This document shows, in pieces, positions 51,239 to 60,429 of a DNA stretch of 64,000 nt. The number at the start of each line of letters is the position of its first letter. The first letter of the stretch is position 1. The stretch is from positions 4,402,001-4,466,000 of the forward strand of contig NZ_CP029378.1 of the NCBI RefSeq assembly GCF_003268675.1. The letters run 5' to 3'. The notes below the pieces were generated by a model. The model was not told where the DNA came from and ran no database searches. It worked only from the letters and a program-made list of their open reading frames with translations. The translations under genes and the position numbers were made by a program. The stretch comes from Streptomyces bacillaris (lineage in GTDB: Bacteria; Actinomycetota; Actinomycetes; Streptomycetales; Streptomycetaceae).

Positions 51239-52389
51239 ATGGGTCCCCATCCTGCGGTCGCGGCGATACGCCTGGCGGTCCGCCGCGTACTCCACGACGT
51301 CCTCACCGAATTCCACCGCCACGACGGCCACGGCGCTCCCGCCCAGGAGCCCCGGCGCACCACCGCGTCCGCCCCGGCCGCCGCCCCCGCTACGCCGAGG
51401 CCGGCACGGCGGGCAGCCCCGCCCTCTCGGACCGGCCCGCCTTCCCCGACCGGCCCGCTCTCTCCGACCGGCCGGCCGCCCCGCTGGTCCTCGTCGCCTG
51501 CTCCGGCGGCGCCGACTCCATGGCGCTCGCCTCGGCCCTCGCCTTCGAGGCCCGCAAGCTCGGCGTCCGGGCCGGCGGCATCACCGTCGACCACAACCTC
51601 CAGCCGGGATCCGGCCTCCGCGCCGCCGAGGTCGTCACCCGGCTCGCCGCCATGGACCTCGACCCCGTCGAGGCCGTCGCCGTGCACGTCGGACGCGAGG
51701 GCGGCCCCGAGGCCGCCGCCCGCGACGCCCGCTACGCCGCGCTGGACGCCGCCGCCGAGCGCCACGGAGCCGCCGCCGTGCTCCTCGGCCACACCCGCGA
51801 CGACCAGGCCGAGACCGTCCTCCTCGGCCTCGCCCGCGGCTCCGGCATCCGCTCGCTCTCCGGCATGGCCGCCGCATCCGGACCGGCCGGCCGCTACCGC
51901 CGCCCCTTCCTCCAGCTCGACCGGCAGACCGCCCGCAAGGCCTGCCTGGTCCAGTCGATCCCCGTCTGGGACGACCCGCACAACATCGACCCCGCCTACA
52001 CCCGCTCCCGCCTCCGCCACGAGGGCCTGCCCGCCCTGGAGAAGGCGCTCGGCAAGGGCGTCGTCGAAGCCCTCGCCCGGACGGCCCAGCTCTCCCGCGA
52101 CGACGCCGACGCCCTCGACACCTGGGCCGCCGAGGCGGAGCGCTCCGTACGCGACGAGACCGGCCAGCTGGAGTGCGCCAAGCTCTACGTCCTGCCGCCC
52201 GCCGTGCGCCGCCGGGTGCTGCGCCGGGCCGTCATCGAGGCCGGGGCGCCGGCCGGCTCCCTCTTCGCCCGCCACCTCGAAGAAGTCGACCGCCTGATCA
52301 CCGGCTGGCGCGGCCAGCGGGCCATCAACCTGCCCGGCCGCGTCGAGGCCCGGCGGCAGGGTGGCAGACTGGTCATTCGGCAGAGCTGA
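51239..52389 (+). CDS. tilS: tRNA(Ile)-lysidine synthetase, apparent frameshift in the N-terminal linker
   Basis: The enzyme puts lysine on C34 of tRNA-Ile(CAU), an essential modification. The conserved start MGPHPAVAAIRLAVRRVLHD is in frame from ATG 51239, but the catalytic part (PLVLVACSGGADSMALASAL, LLGHTRDDQAETVLLGLARGSG, WDDPHN) is in the -1 frame and open from before the gene. Both frames have G/C third positions around 51355-51395, so the shift lies there, probably at the five-C run 51384-51388. One extra C would restore a single ORF of about 383 codons. As the gene is essential, a sequencing error or polymerase/ribosome slippage is more likely than a dead gene. The linker has repeats of SDRPA/PDRPA. 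Confidence 0.85.
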
Positions 52390-52477
52390 CGCGCGAGCGG
52401 CACAAACGCAGGCGAACAGCCGGGCCGGGCCCCGGGGGGCGCACCCCCGGGGCCCGGCAGGCAAGAAAGAGACGCGG

Positions 52478-53032
52478 GTGAACGAGAAGGACATGGGCAA
52501 CGACCTCCAGTCGGTGCTCCTCACCAAGGAAGAGATCGACGCGAAGCTCGTCGAGCTGGCCGCGAAGATCGACGCGGAGTACGCGGGCAAGGACCTGCTG
52601 ATCGTCGGCGTCCTCAAGGGCGCGGTGATGGTCATGGCGGACCTGGCGCGCGCGCTGTCCACCCCCGTCACGATGGACTGGATGGCCGTCTCGTCGTACG
52701 GGGCGGGCACCCAGTCCTCCGGTGTCGTGCGGATCCTCAAGGACCTGGACACCGACATCAAGGGCAAGCACGTCCTGATCGTCGAGGACATCATCGACTC
52801 CGGCCTGACGCTGTCCTGGCTGCTGTCCAACCTGGGCTCCCGGGAGCCGGCGTCGCTGGAGGTCTGCACCCTGCTGCGCAAGCCGGACGCCGCCAAGGTC
52901 GCCATCGACGTGAAGTGGATCGGCTTCGACATCCCCAACGAGTTCGTCGTCGGCTACGGGCTGGACTACGCGGAGAAGTACCGCAACCTCCCCTTCGTCG
53001 GCACGCTCGCCCCGCACGTCTACGGCGGCTGA
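52478..53032 (+). CDS. hpt: Hypoxanthine phosphoribosyltransferase
   Basis: 184 residues from GTG 52478 (VNEKDMGNDLQSVL), with AAAGAGA upstream; ATG 52493 has its AAGG too close. The PRPP-binding motif is VLIVEDIIDSGLTLSWLL. The enzyme salvages hypoxanthine and guanine to IMP and GMP. Downstream of tilS by 88 bp and upstream of ftsH, the order found in many Gram-positive bacteria. Confidence 0.95.
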   Translation: MNEKDMGNDLQSVLLTKEEIDAKLVELAAKIDAEYAGKDLLIVGVLKGAVMVMADLARALSTPVTMDWMAVSSYGAGTQSSGVVRILKDLDTDIKGKHVLIVEDIIDSGLTLSWLLSNLGSREPASLEVCTLLRKPDAAKVAIDVKWIGFDIPNEFVVGYGLDYAEKYRNLPFVGTLAPHVYGG

Positions 53033-53218
53033 CCGCCGGGGAACCCTTGCGGCCCGCGAGCCGTTGAAGCTGCGAAAGCGGGTTTCTCCGCCGCACGCAG
53101 CGGTCGCGGGCCTCCATGCTGGGGTACCGTCCGAAGAGCACTCTTTTCAAGCAGGGCTTTCACACACAGCAGCATTTACCTACGGGCAGGAGGGACGGGG
53201 CGTCTTCGCTCCGTATGG

Positions 53219-55279
53219 ATGGACGTGAAGCGATACTTCCGTGGGCCGGTCATGTGGATCGTGCTGGCCGTCCTCGCCGTGGTCGTGTTGATGCAGGTCG
53301 TCGGCTCGTCGGGCGGCTACAAGACGGTGGACACCGCCAAGGTGATCCAGGCGATCAGCAAGGACCAGGTGGAGCAGGCCAAGCTGACCACCGGTGACGA
53401 ACAAATCCTCAAGATCGAGCTGAAGAAGGGCCAGAAGCTGGCCGGCGAGTCCGGCACCAAGTTCCAGGCGAGCTACATCGGCAACCAGGGCGTCCAGCTC
53501 GCCGACACGCTCCAGCAGAAGTTCGAGGCGGGTGACATCGAGAAGGGTTACACCGTCTCGCCGTCGAAGCAGTCGCCCTTCATCTCGATCCTCCTCTCGC
53601 TGCTGCCCTTCGTCCTGATCGTCGTCGTCTTCCTGTTCCTGATGAATCAGATGCAGGGCGGCGGCTCCAAGGTCATGCAGTTCGGCAAGTCCAAGGCCAA
53701 GCTGATCACCAAGGACACCCCGAAGACGACCTTCGCCGATGTGGCGGGGTCCGAGGAGGCCGTGCAGGAGCTCCACGAGATCAAGGAGTTCCTCCAGGAG
53801 CCGGCGAAGTTCCAGGCCGTCGGCGCCAAGATCCCCAAGGGCGTCCTGCTCTACGGGCCGCCCGGTACGGGCAAGACGCTGCTCGCCCGCGCCGTCGCCG
53901 GCGAGGCCGGGGTGCCGTTCTACTCGATCTCCGGTTCCGACTTCGTCGAGATGTTCGTCGGTGTCGGTGCCTCCCGGGTCCGCGACCTCTTCGAGCAGGC
54001 CAAGGCGAACGCCCCGGCGATCGTCTTCGTCGACGAGATCGACGCCGTCGGCCGCCACCGCGGCGCCGGCATGGGCGGCGGTCACGACGAGCGCGAGCAG
54101 ACGCTCAACCAGCTGCTCGTCGAGATGGACGGGTTCGACGTGAAGGGCGGGGTCATCCTGATCGCCGCCACGAACCGCCCGGACATCCTCGACCCCGCAC
54201 TCCTGCGCCCGGGCCGCTTCGACCGGCAGATCGCCGTCGACCGCCCCGACATGCAGGGCCGTCTGGAGATCCTCAAGGTCCACCAGAAGGGCAAGCCCGT
54301 CGCGAAGGACGTCGACCTCGGCGCCGTCGCCCGCCGCACGCCCGGCTTCACCGGTGCCGACCTGTCGAACGTGCTGAACGAGGCCGCGCTCCTGACGGCG
54401 CGCAGCGACAAGAAGCTCATCGACAACGAGAGCCTCGACGAGGCCATCGACCGGGTCGTGGCCGGTCCGCAGAAGCGGACCCGGATCATGTCCGAGAGGG
54501 AGAAGAAGATCACCGCGTACCACGAGGGCGGACACGCCCTGGTCGCGGCGGCCTCTCCCCAGTCGGACCCGGTCCACAAGATCACGATCCTCTCCCGTGG
54601 CCGCGCCCTCGGTTACACGATGGTGCTCCCGGAGGAGGACAAGTACTCCACGACCCGCAACGAGATGCTCGACCAGCTCGCGTACATGCTGGGCGGGCGC
54701 GCGGCCGAGGAGCTGGTCTTCCACGACCCGACCACCGGCGCCGCCAACGACATCGAGAAGGCCACGGCGACGGCCCGCGCGATGGTCACGCAGTACGGCA
54801 TGACGGAGCGGCTCGGCGCGATCAAGTTCGGCGGCGACAACTCGGAGCCCTTCCTGGGCCGCGAGATGGGCCACCAGCGCGACTACTCGGAAGAGGTCGC
54901 CGCGCTGGTCGACGAAGAGGTCAAGAAGCTCATCGAGACCGCCCACAACGACGCGTGGGAGATCCTCGTCGAGAACCGGGACATCCTCGACGCCCTCGTG
55001 CTGGAGCTCCTGGAGAAGGAGACGCTCAACAAGGAGGAGATCGCGGAGATCTTCGCCCCGATCGTCAAGCGTCCCGCCCGCCCGGCGTGGACCGGCTCCG
55101 CCCGGCGCACCCCGTCGACGCGGCCCCCGGTCCTCTCTCCCAAGGAGCTGGCCCTCACCAACGGCGCCTCCACCGCCAACGGCTCGGCCACCCCGCCGGA
55201 GATCGCCCCGACGACGGACCTCACCAAGGACATCACTCCCACCCCGGAGTCGCTCCCCGAGGACCGCCCCGAGAGCTAG
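53219..55279 (+). CDS. ftsH: ATP-dependent membrane zinc protease FtsH
   Basis: 686 residues. Two membrane spans flank an outside domain: PVMWIVLAVLAVVVLMQVVG (~10-29) and SILLSLLPFVLIVVVFLFLMNQM (~122-144). AAA+ domain: Walker A GPPGTGKTLLARA (~213), Walker B AIVFVDEIDAVG, and the second region of homology ending RPGRFDRQI. Zinc site HEGGH (~434, instead of the more usual HEAGH), with the Asp ligand in the GGRAAEEL-HDPTTGAANDIEKAT region. The C-terminal ~60 residues are Pro/Thr-rich. It degrades misfolded membrane and some regulatory proteins. ATG 53219 gives the family N-terminus MDVKRYFRGP; no good ribosome site precedes it. Confidence 0.95.
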   Translation: MDVKRYFRGPVMWIVLAVLAVVVLMQVVGSSGGYKTVDTAKVIQAISKDQVEQAKLTTGDEQILKIELKKGQKLAGESGTKFQASYIGNQGVQLADTLQQKFEAGDIEKGYTVSPSKQSPFISILLSLLPFVLIVVVFLFLMNQMQGGGSKVMQFGKSKAKLITKDTPKTTFADVAGSEEAVQELHEIKEFLQEPAKFQAVGAKIPKGVLLYGPPGTGKTLLARAVAGEAGVPFYSISGSDFVEMFVGVGASRVRDLFEQAKANAPAIVFVDEIDAVGRHRGAGMGGGHDEREQTLNQLLVEMDGFDVKGGVILIAATNRPDILDPALLRPGRFDRQIAVDRPDMQGRLEILKVHQKGKPVAKDVDLGAVARRTPGFTGADLSNVLNEAALLTARSDKKLIDNESLDEAIDRVVAGPQKRTRIMSEREKKITAYHEGGHALVAAASPQSDPVHKITILSRGRALGYTMVLPEEDKYSTTRNEMLDQLAYMLGGRAAEELVFHDPTTGAANDIEKATATARAMVTQYGMTERLGAIKFGGDNSEPFLGREMGHQRDYSEEVAALVDEEVKKLIETAHNDAWEILVENRDILDALVLELLEKETLNKEEIAEIFAPIVKRPARPAWTGSARRTPSTRPPVLSPKELALTNGASTANGSATPPEIAPTTDLTKDITPTPESLPEDRPES

Positions 55280-55339
55280 CCCCCTCCTTCTCTCTGCTGA
55301 GACCTCCGTCACGGAGGCCCCACCAGGCCCGGAATGGAT

Positions 55340-55380
55340 GCCGCGCCCCCCAGGTTTTAGCCTGTGGGGGCGCGGCTTTT
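55340..55380 (+). terminator. Terminator after ftsH
   Basis: About 15-bp stem with one mismatch or bulge (55340-55354 and 55361-55376), loop TTTTAG, followed by TTTT. It lies only 64 bp before folE. Confidence 0.82.
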
Positions 55381-55443
55381 CCGTATGCCTGCGATGTCCA
55401 CGTGCGAACCGCGCACGGGGCAGCACAGAGGAACGAGGCACAG

Positions 55444-56049
55444 ATGACCGACCCGGTGACGCTGGACGGCCAGGGATCGATCGGCGAATTCGACGAGAAG
55501 CGGGCCGAGGCGGCCGTACGTGAACTCCTCATCGCCGTCGGCGAGGACCCGGACCGCGAGGGCCTGAGGGAGACACCGGGGCGGGTGGCGCGAGCGTACA
55601 AGGAGATATTCGCGGGCCTGTACCAGCAGCCCGAGGATGTGCTGACGACCACGTTCGACCTGGGCCACGACGAGATGGTGCTGGTCAAGGACATCGAGGT
55701 GTTCAGCACCTGTGAGCACCATCTGGTGCCGTTCAGGGGCGTCGCGCACGTCGGTTACATCCCGGCGACCACCGGCAAGATCACCGGCCTGTCCAAGCTG
55801 GCCCGCCTGGTCGACGTCTACGCCCGCCGCCCGCAGGTCCAGGAGCGGTTGACGACCCAGATCGCCGAGTCCCTCATGACGATCCTGGAGCCGCGCGGCG
55901 TCATCGTCGTCATCGAGTGCGAGCACATGTGCATGTCCATGCGCGGTATCCGCAAGCCCGGCGCGAAGACCCTGACCTCGGCCGTACGCGGCCAGCTCCG
56001 CGACCCCGCGACGCGCGCCGAGGCGATGAGCCTCATCATGGCGAACTGA
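55444..56049 (+). CDS. folE: GTP cyclohydrolase I
   Basis: 201 residues from ATG 55444 with GAGG about ten bases upstream. Family motifs: FSTCEHHLVPFRGVAHVGYIP (zinc Cys and His), GLSKLARLVDVYARRPQVQERLT, and IECEHMCMSMRGIRKPG (third zinc ligand). It makes 7,8-dihydroneopterin triphosphate, the first step of folate synthesis. The terminator just upstream means folE likely has its own promoter in 55381-55430, apart from ftsH read-through. The other fol genes lie convergently downstream. Confidence 0.95.
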   Translation: MTDPVTLDGQGSIGEFDEKRAEAAVRELLIAVGEDPDREGLRETPGRVARAYKEIFAGLYQQPEDVLTTTFDLGHDEMVLVKDIEVFSTCEHHLVPFRGVAHVGYIPATTGKITGLSKLARLVDVYARRPQVQERLTTQIAESLMTILEPRGVIVVIECEHMCMSMRGIRKPGAKTLTSAVRGQLRDPATRAEAMSLIMAN

Positions 56050-56109
56050 CCCGCCTCGCAGCGCCTCCGGAACCCCCATCGACCGACGACGGCACGAGCC
56101 CGGCCCGCT

Positions 56110-56601
56110 CTACGCGGCCGCCGCCCCCGTGCCGTCGTGGTCGTTGTCGCCGTTCTCGGGGAGGCGGCAGACGCGTTCCAGGAAGAAGGCGGCGGCGATG
56201 ACGCCGATGCCCGCCACCACCGCCGCGCCGGCGTAGATGGCCTGGTCGCGGCGGGGCGGTACGTCGAGGAAGGAGAGCAGGAAGACGCCCGTGCCGCCGT
56301 ACATCCCGGCGACCAGGGCGGTGACCAGGGCGCTCGCCTGGCCGAAGACGACCGCTCGCGCGGCCATCAGGGGTTCGACGCCCTTGGCGCCGGGGCGGCG
56401 TTCGCGCTGGGCGCGGAGGCGGGCGCGGAGGGAGAGGGCGGTGGCCAGGAGGATCACCGCGATCACGGCGAGCACGATGGAGGCGGCCAGCGGGACGCTC
56501 GGGAGCGTGCCGAGGGAGTCCCAGAGGCGGGCGCCGCCCCAGGAGAGGACACCGGCGGCGGCGAAGAGGCCCACCAGCACCCCGAGCCGTAGTTGCTTCA
56601 C
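56110..56601 (-). CDS. DUF3180 membrane protein
   Basis: 163 residues from GTG 56601 with four predicted spans: LRLGVLVGLFAAAGVLSWGG, PLAASIVLAVIAVILLATAL, ASALVTALVAGMYGGTGVFLL and YAGAAVVAGIGVIAAAFFL. The Arg-rich loop after span 2 is cytosolic. It is conserved beside folK in actinobacteria but has no known role. It is 75 bp downstream of folK on the same strand. Confidence 0.88.
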   Translation of the reverse strand: MKQLRLGVLVGLFAAAGVLSWGGARLWDSLGTLPSVPLAASIVLAVIAVILLATALSLRARLRAQRERRPGAKGVEPLMAARAVVFGQASALVTALVAGMYGGTGVFLLSFLDVPPRRDQAIYAGAAVVAGIGVIAAAFFLERVCRLPENGDNDHDGTGAAAA

Positions 56602-56676
56602 CGCGTGAGCCGCCCTTCGTCGCCTGTCCGCCTGTTGCCTGCTGTTGTTCCAGCTCGTGCCCGTCGAGCCTAACGA

Positions 56677-57288
56677 TTACTCAGGCAGGCGCAGTTCCAG
56701 GTCGGCGCGGTGCTGGACGCCTTCGCGGCCGACGCCCGCGAGGAGGTCGGCGACCGGGCCGGCGCCGGGGAGCTGGGCCTCGGGGTCCATGTCGTGCCAG
56801 GGGGCGAGGACGAAGGCCCGCTCGTGGGCGCGGGGGTGGGGGAGGGTGAGCACCGGGTCGTCGGAGAGGACGTCGGCGTACGACACGATGTCGACGTCGA
56901 TCGTGCGCGGGCCCCACCGCTCCTCGCGGACCCGGTCGAAGGCCTCCTCGACGGCCTGGCCGCGCTCCAGCAGGGAGGCCGGGGGCAGCGTGGTCTTCAC
57001 GAGGATGACCGCGTTGAAGTACGACGGCTGGGAGTCCGGGGCGACGCCCCAGGGCTCCGTCTCGTAGACCGGGGAGACGGCCTTGACCCGCAGGCCCGGG
57101 GTGTCCTCCAGCGCGTCCACGGCGCCCTGGAGGGTCTCCAGCCGGTTGCCCAGGTTGGAGCCGAGGGCGATCACGGCCATCTTGGGGTTGGAGAGGGTGA
57201 TGTCGGCGGCGTCCACCTGCTTGACGACGGCGGTGGGCACCGGCTGTACGGTCGGGTCGCTCTGCCCCTCCGTGGAAAACGCGGTCAT
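56677..57288 (-). CDS. folK: 6-hydroxymethyl-dihydropterin pyrophosphokinase
   Basis: 203 residues. ATG 57288 overlaps the folB stop by 4 bases (ATGA), so they are translationally coupled. HPPK motifs: VIALGSNLGNRLETLQGAVDAL, VYETEPWG, QPSYFNAV and REERWGPRTIDVDIV, then LPHPRAHERAFVLAPW. It pyrophosphorylates hydroxymethyl-dihydropterin for FolP. About 45 residues precede the conserved core. Confidence 0.95.
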   Translation of the reverse strand: MTAFSTEGQSDPTVQPVPTAVVKQVDAADITLSNPKMAVIALGSNLGNRLETLQGAVDALEDTPGLRVKAVSPVYETEPWGVAPDSQPSYFNAVILVKTTLPPASLLERGQAVEEAFDRVREERWGPRTIDVDIVSYADVLSDDPVLTLPHPRAHERAFVLAPWHDMDPEAQLPGAGPVADLLAGVGREGVQHRADLELRLPE

Positions 57289-57644
57289 GCTCGGCTCCGG
57301 GTGATGGTGATGGTCACGTCGTCGAAGGGGACGGTGATCGGTGCGTCCGGCTTGTGCACCACGACCTCGACCTCCTGGACCCCTTCGTGCTTCAGGCACC
57401 GCTGGGCGATGCGCTCGGCGAGCGTCTCGATCAGATCGACCGGCTCGCCCGTCACCACCTCGACGACCTCCTCGGCCACCACGCCGTAGTGCACGGTGCG
57501 GGCCAGGTCGTCGGTGGCTGCCGCGGGGCGGGTGTCGAGGCCGAGCACCAGGTCGACGATGAAGGTCTGGCCCTCTTCCCGCTCCTTGGGGAAGACGCCG
57601 TGGTGCCCACGGGCCTTGAGGCCGCGCAGCGCGACACGATCCAC
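57285..57644 (-). CDS. folB: Dihydroneopterin aldolase
   Basis: 119 residues from GTG 57644, eight bases after AGGAG; the GTG at 57653 would abut the ribosome site. Motifs: LRGLKARGHHGVFPKEREEGQTFIVDLVL (catalytic Glu and pterin pocket), VHYGVVAEEVV, and LIETLAERIA. It cleaves dihydroneopterin to hydroxymethyl-dihydropterin and glycolaldehyde. It is first in the folB-folK-DUF3180 unit. Confidence 0.95.
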   Translation of the reverse strand: MDRVALRGLKARGHHGVFPKEREEGQTFIVDLVLGLDTRPAAATDDLARTVHYGVVAEEVVEVVTGEPVDLIETLAERIAQRCLKHEGVQEVEVVVHKPDAPITVPFDDVTITITRSRA

Positions 57645-57912
57645 GCGAATCACTCCTGCTGTCGTTGGTCCAAGGGCGTCCGGCCGCGTGCGGGCGACGG
57701 GACGCTCCTTCCGAATCTACCCGCGCGCACCGACAGCCCTGCTCCGCGGGGGCCGCGGACGGGCCCCTCAGGGGGTGATACCCGCCGGACGGAGTGCGCA
57801 CCTGTGCGAGTGAACCCGGTCTTCACCGCGGGTGCCGCGTGGGAGGCATACAGCAGTTCGACCCGGTGCCGACGGAGGCGCGCCGACGCGCCGACGGCAT
57901 GACGGAGGTCTG

Positions 57913-59049
57913 ATGAGGCGGAATTCGATGTCTCCCGGCAGGGGACGGTTGCTGGGTGCGGCGGTCGCTCTCGCGCTCGCGGTGACGGCGTCCGGCGGGG
58001 CGGCGGTGGCGGCGGGGCCGCCGACGGGGTCCGGGCAGGTGACCCGGGCGGCACTCGCGGAGTGCCCGCCGGGCCCGGTGTGGGCCAACACCGGCGGCGC
58101 CGACCCGCAGCTGGTGCAGTACAGCCCCGACGAGGACGTCCTGTCCTCCGCGCCGCTCGCCCGTGACTACGGCGACATCGCGTTCAGCCCGGACGGGTCG
58201 ACGTTGTACGGGGTCAACTTCCCCGGGGCCGACATGACCACGCTCTGCACCATCGACACCGTCACCGGTGCCGAGACGGCGTCGGTGCCGGTCACCGGCC
58301 CGCTCGACGATCTGCGGGTGTCGCAGGGGAACTCCGCCGTCAACGGTCTGACCGCGCGGGCGGACGGCACGCTGATCGCCGGTTCCTTCGTCTCCGAGCA
58401 GATCTTCCTGATCGACCCGGCCACCGGGGTGAGCAGCCTGTACCCCGCCTCGTTCCCCGCCGGGTTCGTCTCGGCCGGTGACTTCCCGACGCTCGACGAC
58501 GGGGACGTCCTGGCCTTCGCCACGGCGGCGGGTTCGGCCGCCGGCGATCCGTCGGCGGTCTTCCGCATCCATCCGGACAACACCGTCACGCAGATCGGCA
58601 CCGTGCCGCAGGTCTTCGGCGGGGCCCTCTCGGGCGGCAGCGTGTACGGCTTCGTCTCGAACGGGGACATCTACCGGCTCACCGACGGGCCGACGGAGGC
58701 CTCGACCGCCCTGCTGCCCGTCACGGTGGTCGAGGCGACCGGCAACGGCTTCTACGGCGCGACGGCCGTTCAGGACGCCGGGGAGTGCCCCGAGCCCTCG
58801 TACGCGGTCGAGGAATCGGCCTCGTCCGCCGGGCCGGTGAACGCCGGCGACACCCTCACGTACACGGTGACCGTGGTCAGCACCAGCACGCTGACGGTCA
58901 ACGGCGACTTCACCGACGATCTGGCCGGGATCCTGGACGACGGCCAGGTGGTGCCCGGTTCGGTCACCGCGTCGACCAGCGGCGATCTCTTCGCCGAGAA
59001 GCCGCTGACCGTGCCCGGCGTCCCCGGCCTCCCGGCCTGGAACCGCTGA
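57913..59049 (+). CDS. Secreted protein with beta-propeller-like body and C-terminal DUF11-like segment
   Basis: 378 residues from ATG 57913 with GGAGG upstream. A Sec signal peptide (LLGAAVALALAVTASGGAAVA) is followed by a ~270-residue repetitive domain with propeller-type strands (IAFSPDGSTLYGVNF, LIDPATGVSSLYP, DNTVTQIGTVPQVFGG, DIYRLTDG). The last ~75 residues (YAVEESASSAGPVNAGDTLTYTVTVV...) match the start of a DUF11/surface-adhesin repeat but stop after PGVPGLPAWNR, without the usual end or an LPXTG sorting signal. It may be C-terminally truncated. It sits on the opposite strand, splitting folB-folK from folP-NTF2, so it may be a late insertion. Confidence 0.75.
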   Translation: MRRNSMSPGRGRLLGAAVALALAVTASGGAAVAAGPPTGSGQVTRAALAECPPGPVWANTGGADPQLVQYSPDEDVLSSAPLARDYGDIAFSPDGSTLYGVNFPGADMTTLCTIDTVTGAETASVPVTGPLDDLRVSQGNSAVNGLTARADGTLIAGSFVSEQIFLIDPATGVSSLYPASFPAGFVSAGDFPTLDDGDVLAFATAAGSAAGDPSAVFRIHPDNTVTQIGTVPQVFGGALSGGSVYGFVSNGDIYRLTDGPTEASTALLPVTVVEATGNGFYGATAVQDAGECPEPSYAVEESASSAGPVNAGDTLTYTVTVVSTSTLTVNGDFTDDLAGILDDGQVVPGSVTASTSGDLFAEKPLTVPGVPGLPAWNR

Positions 59050-59065
59050 GCCGCCGGCCATCAGG

Positions 59066-59539
59066 TCAGGAGGACGGCTCCTCGTCGTCCTCCTCGCCGG
59101 TCTCCGCCAGGACGGGCGAGCCGTGGTGCGACCAGAGCTTCCAGCCGTCGGGGGTGCGCCGGAACACGTTCGTGGCGACCACCAGCTGGCCGACCAGCGG
59201 GCCCAGGGCGTCGCCGTCCTCGGCGGGGCCGCCGCTGAGGATGTTCTCGGTGCAGGTCACCAGGGCGGTGTCGCCGGTCATGGCGATGTTGACGTCGGTG
59301 AGGAAGAACTGGATGTACTCGGTGTTCGCCATGATCAGCGCATAGCTGCGGAGCACGTCGCCCCGGCCCGTGAGCACCGGCCACCCCGGGTGGACGCAGG
59401 AGACGGTGAGGTCCTCGCCCGGCAGCCAGAGGCCGGAGAGGGCCTCGTGGTCACCGCGCTCCACCGCCTCGTAGAACGCGGTGTTGGCCGCCTCCACCTC
59501 CGCGATGTCGGCGGCGGCCCGTGCGTGCTCCTCGTTCAC
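59066..59539 (-). CDS. NTF2/SnoaL-like protein
   Basis: 157 residues from GTG 59539; its start overlaps the folP stop by 4 bases (GTGA). The fold is the cystatin-like NTF2 cone: VEAANTAFYEAVERGDHEALSGLW, VSCVHPGWPVLTGRGDVLRSYALI, and VFRRTPDGWKLWSHHGSPVL. It is commonly encoded beside folP in Streptomyces. Function unknown; a small-molecule-binding or hydrolytic role is possible. Confidence 0.88.
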   Translation of the reverse strand: MNEEHARAAADIAEVEAANTAFYEAVERGDHEALSGLWLPGEDLTVSCVHPGWPVLTGRGDVLRSYALIMANTEYIQFFLTDVNIAMTGDTALVTCTENILSGGPAEDGDALGPLVGQLVVATNVFRRTPDGWKLWSHHGSPVLAETGEEDDEEPSS

Positions 59540-60396
59540 GCGGCTCCCTCGACGGCGCGGGCGACCCGTACGGCGTCGGCGGTGGCCCCCACCTCGTGGA
59601 CCCGGACCGCCCAGGCCCCGGCCCGGGCGGCGAGGGCGGAGACGGCCGCGGTCGCCGCGTCCCGTTCGCGGGCGGGCGGCGGGGTGGCGCCGGGCCCGGC
59701 CAGCACATGGCCGAGGAACCGTTTGCGGGAGGCGGCCACCAGGAGGGGCCGGCCCAGCGCGTGCAGCTCCTCCAGGCGCGCGACGAGGGCCAGGTCGTGC
59801 GGGGCCAGCTTCGCGAAGCCGAGACCCGGGTCGATCACCACCCGGTCCGGGTCGAGTCCGCCCGCGACCACCGCGTCCATCCGCTGCCGCAGCTCCGCGA
59901 GGACCTCGGCGACCACGTCCTCGTACACCGCGAGGCTGTTCATCGACTCACTGAAGCCGCGCCAGTGCATCACCACGAACGGCACCCCGGCGGCGGCGAC
60001 GGCCGGGACCATGTCCGGGTCCGCGAGGCCGCCGCTCACGTCGTTGACCAGGACGGCCCCGGCGGCGACGGCCTGTTCCGCGACCCGGGCGCGCATGGTG
60101 TCCACGGAGACGGTGACGCCCTCGGAGGCGAGCCCCTTCACGACCGGGATGACCCGCCGCAGCTCCTCGGACTCGTCCACCCGGGTGGCGCCCGGCCGGG
60201 TCGACTCACCGCCGACGTCGACCAGGTCGGCGCCCTCGGAGACCAGGTCGAGGCCGTGCTTGACCGCGACCGTCGTGTCGAACCAGCGGCCCCCGTCGGA
60301 GAAGGAGTCGGGCGTCACGTTGACGACGCCCATGACCGCACAGCGGTCCCACCCCGGCAGCCCTCGGACCGTGCCCCGCGCGCGTGTCGTACTCAT
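59536..60396 (-). CDS. folP: Dihydropteroate synthase
   Basis: 286 residues from ATG 60396. Signatures: MGVVNVTPDSFSDGGRW, GADLVDVGGESTRPGA, VLVNDVSGGLADPDM, VVIDPGLGFAKLAPHDL and VAASRKRFLGHVL. It joins p-aminobenzoate to the pterin pyrophosphate, the sulfonamide target. It is coupled to the NTF2-like gene; both run toward the secreted protein gene. Confidence 0.95.
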   Translation of the reverse strand: MSTTRARGTVRGLPGWDRCAVMGVVNVTPDSFSDGGRWFDTTVAVKHGLDLVSEGADLVDVGGESTRPGATRVDESEELRRVIPVVKGLASEGVTVSVDTMRARVAEQAVAAGAVLVNDVSGGLADPDMVPAVAAAGVPFVVMHWRGFSESMNSLAVYEDVVAEVLAELRQRMDAVVAGGLDPDRVVIDPGLGFAKLAPHDLALVARLEELHALGRPLLVAASRKRFLGHVLAGPGATPPPARERDAATAAVSALAARAGAWAVRVHEVGATADAVRVARAVEGAA

Positions 60397-60429
60397 GCCA
60401 CCAGCGTAGGCGCCTGTCCGGCCCGCCCG

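Noticed and set aside
53180..55441. 753-codon open frame on the minus strand
   Set aside because: Lies opposite ftsH, whose assignment is certain.
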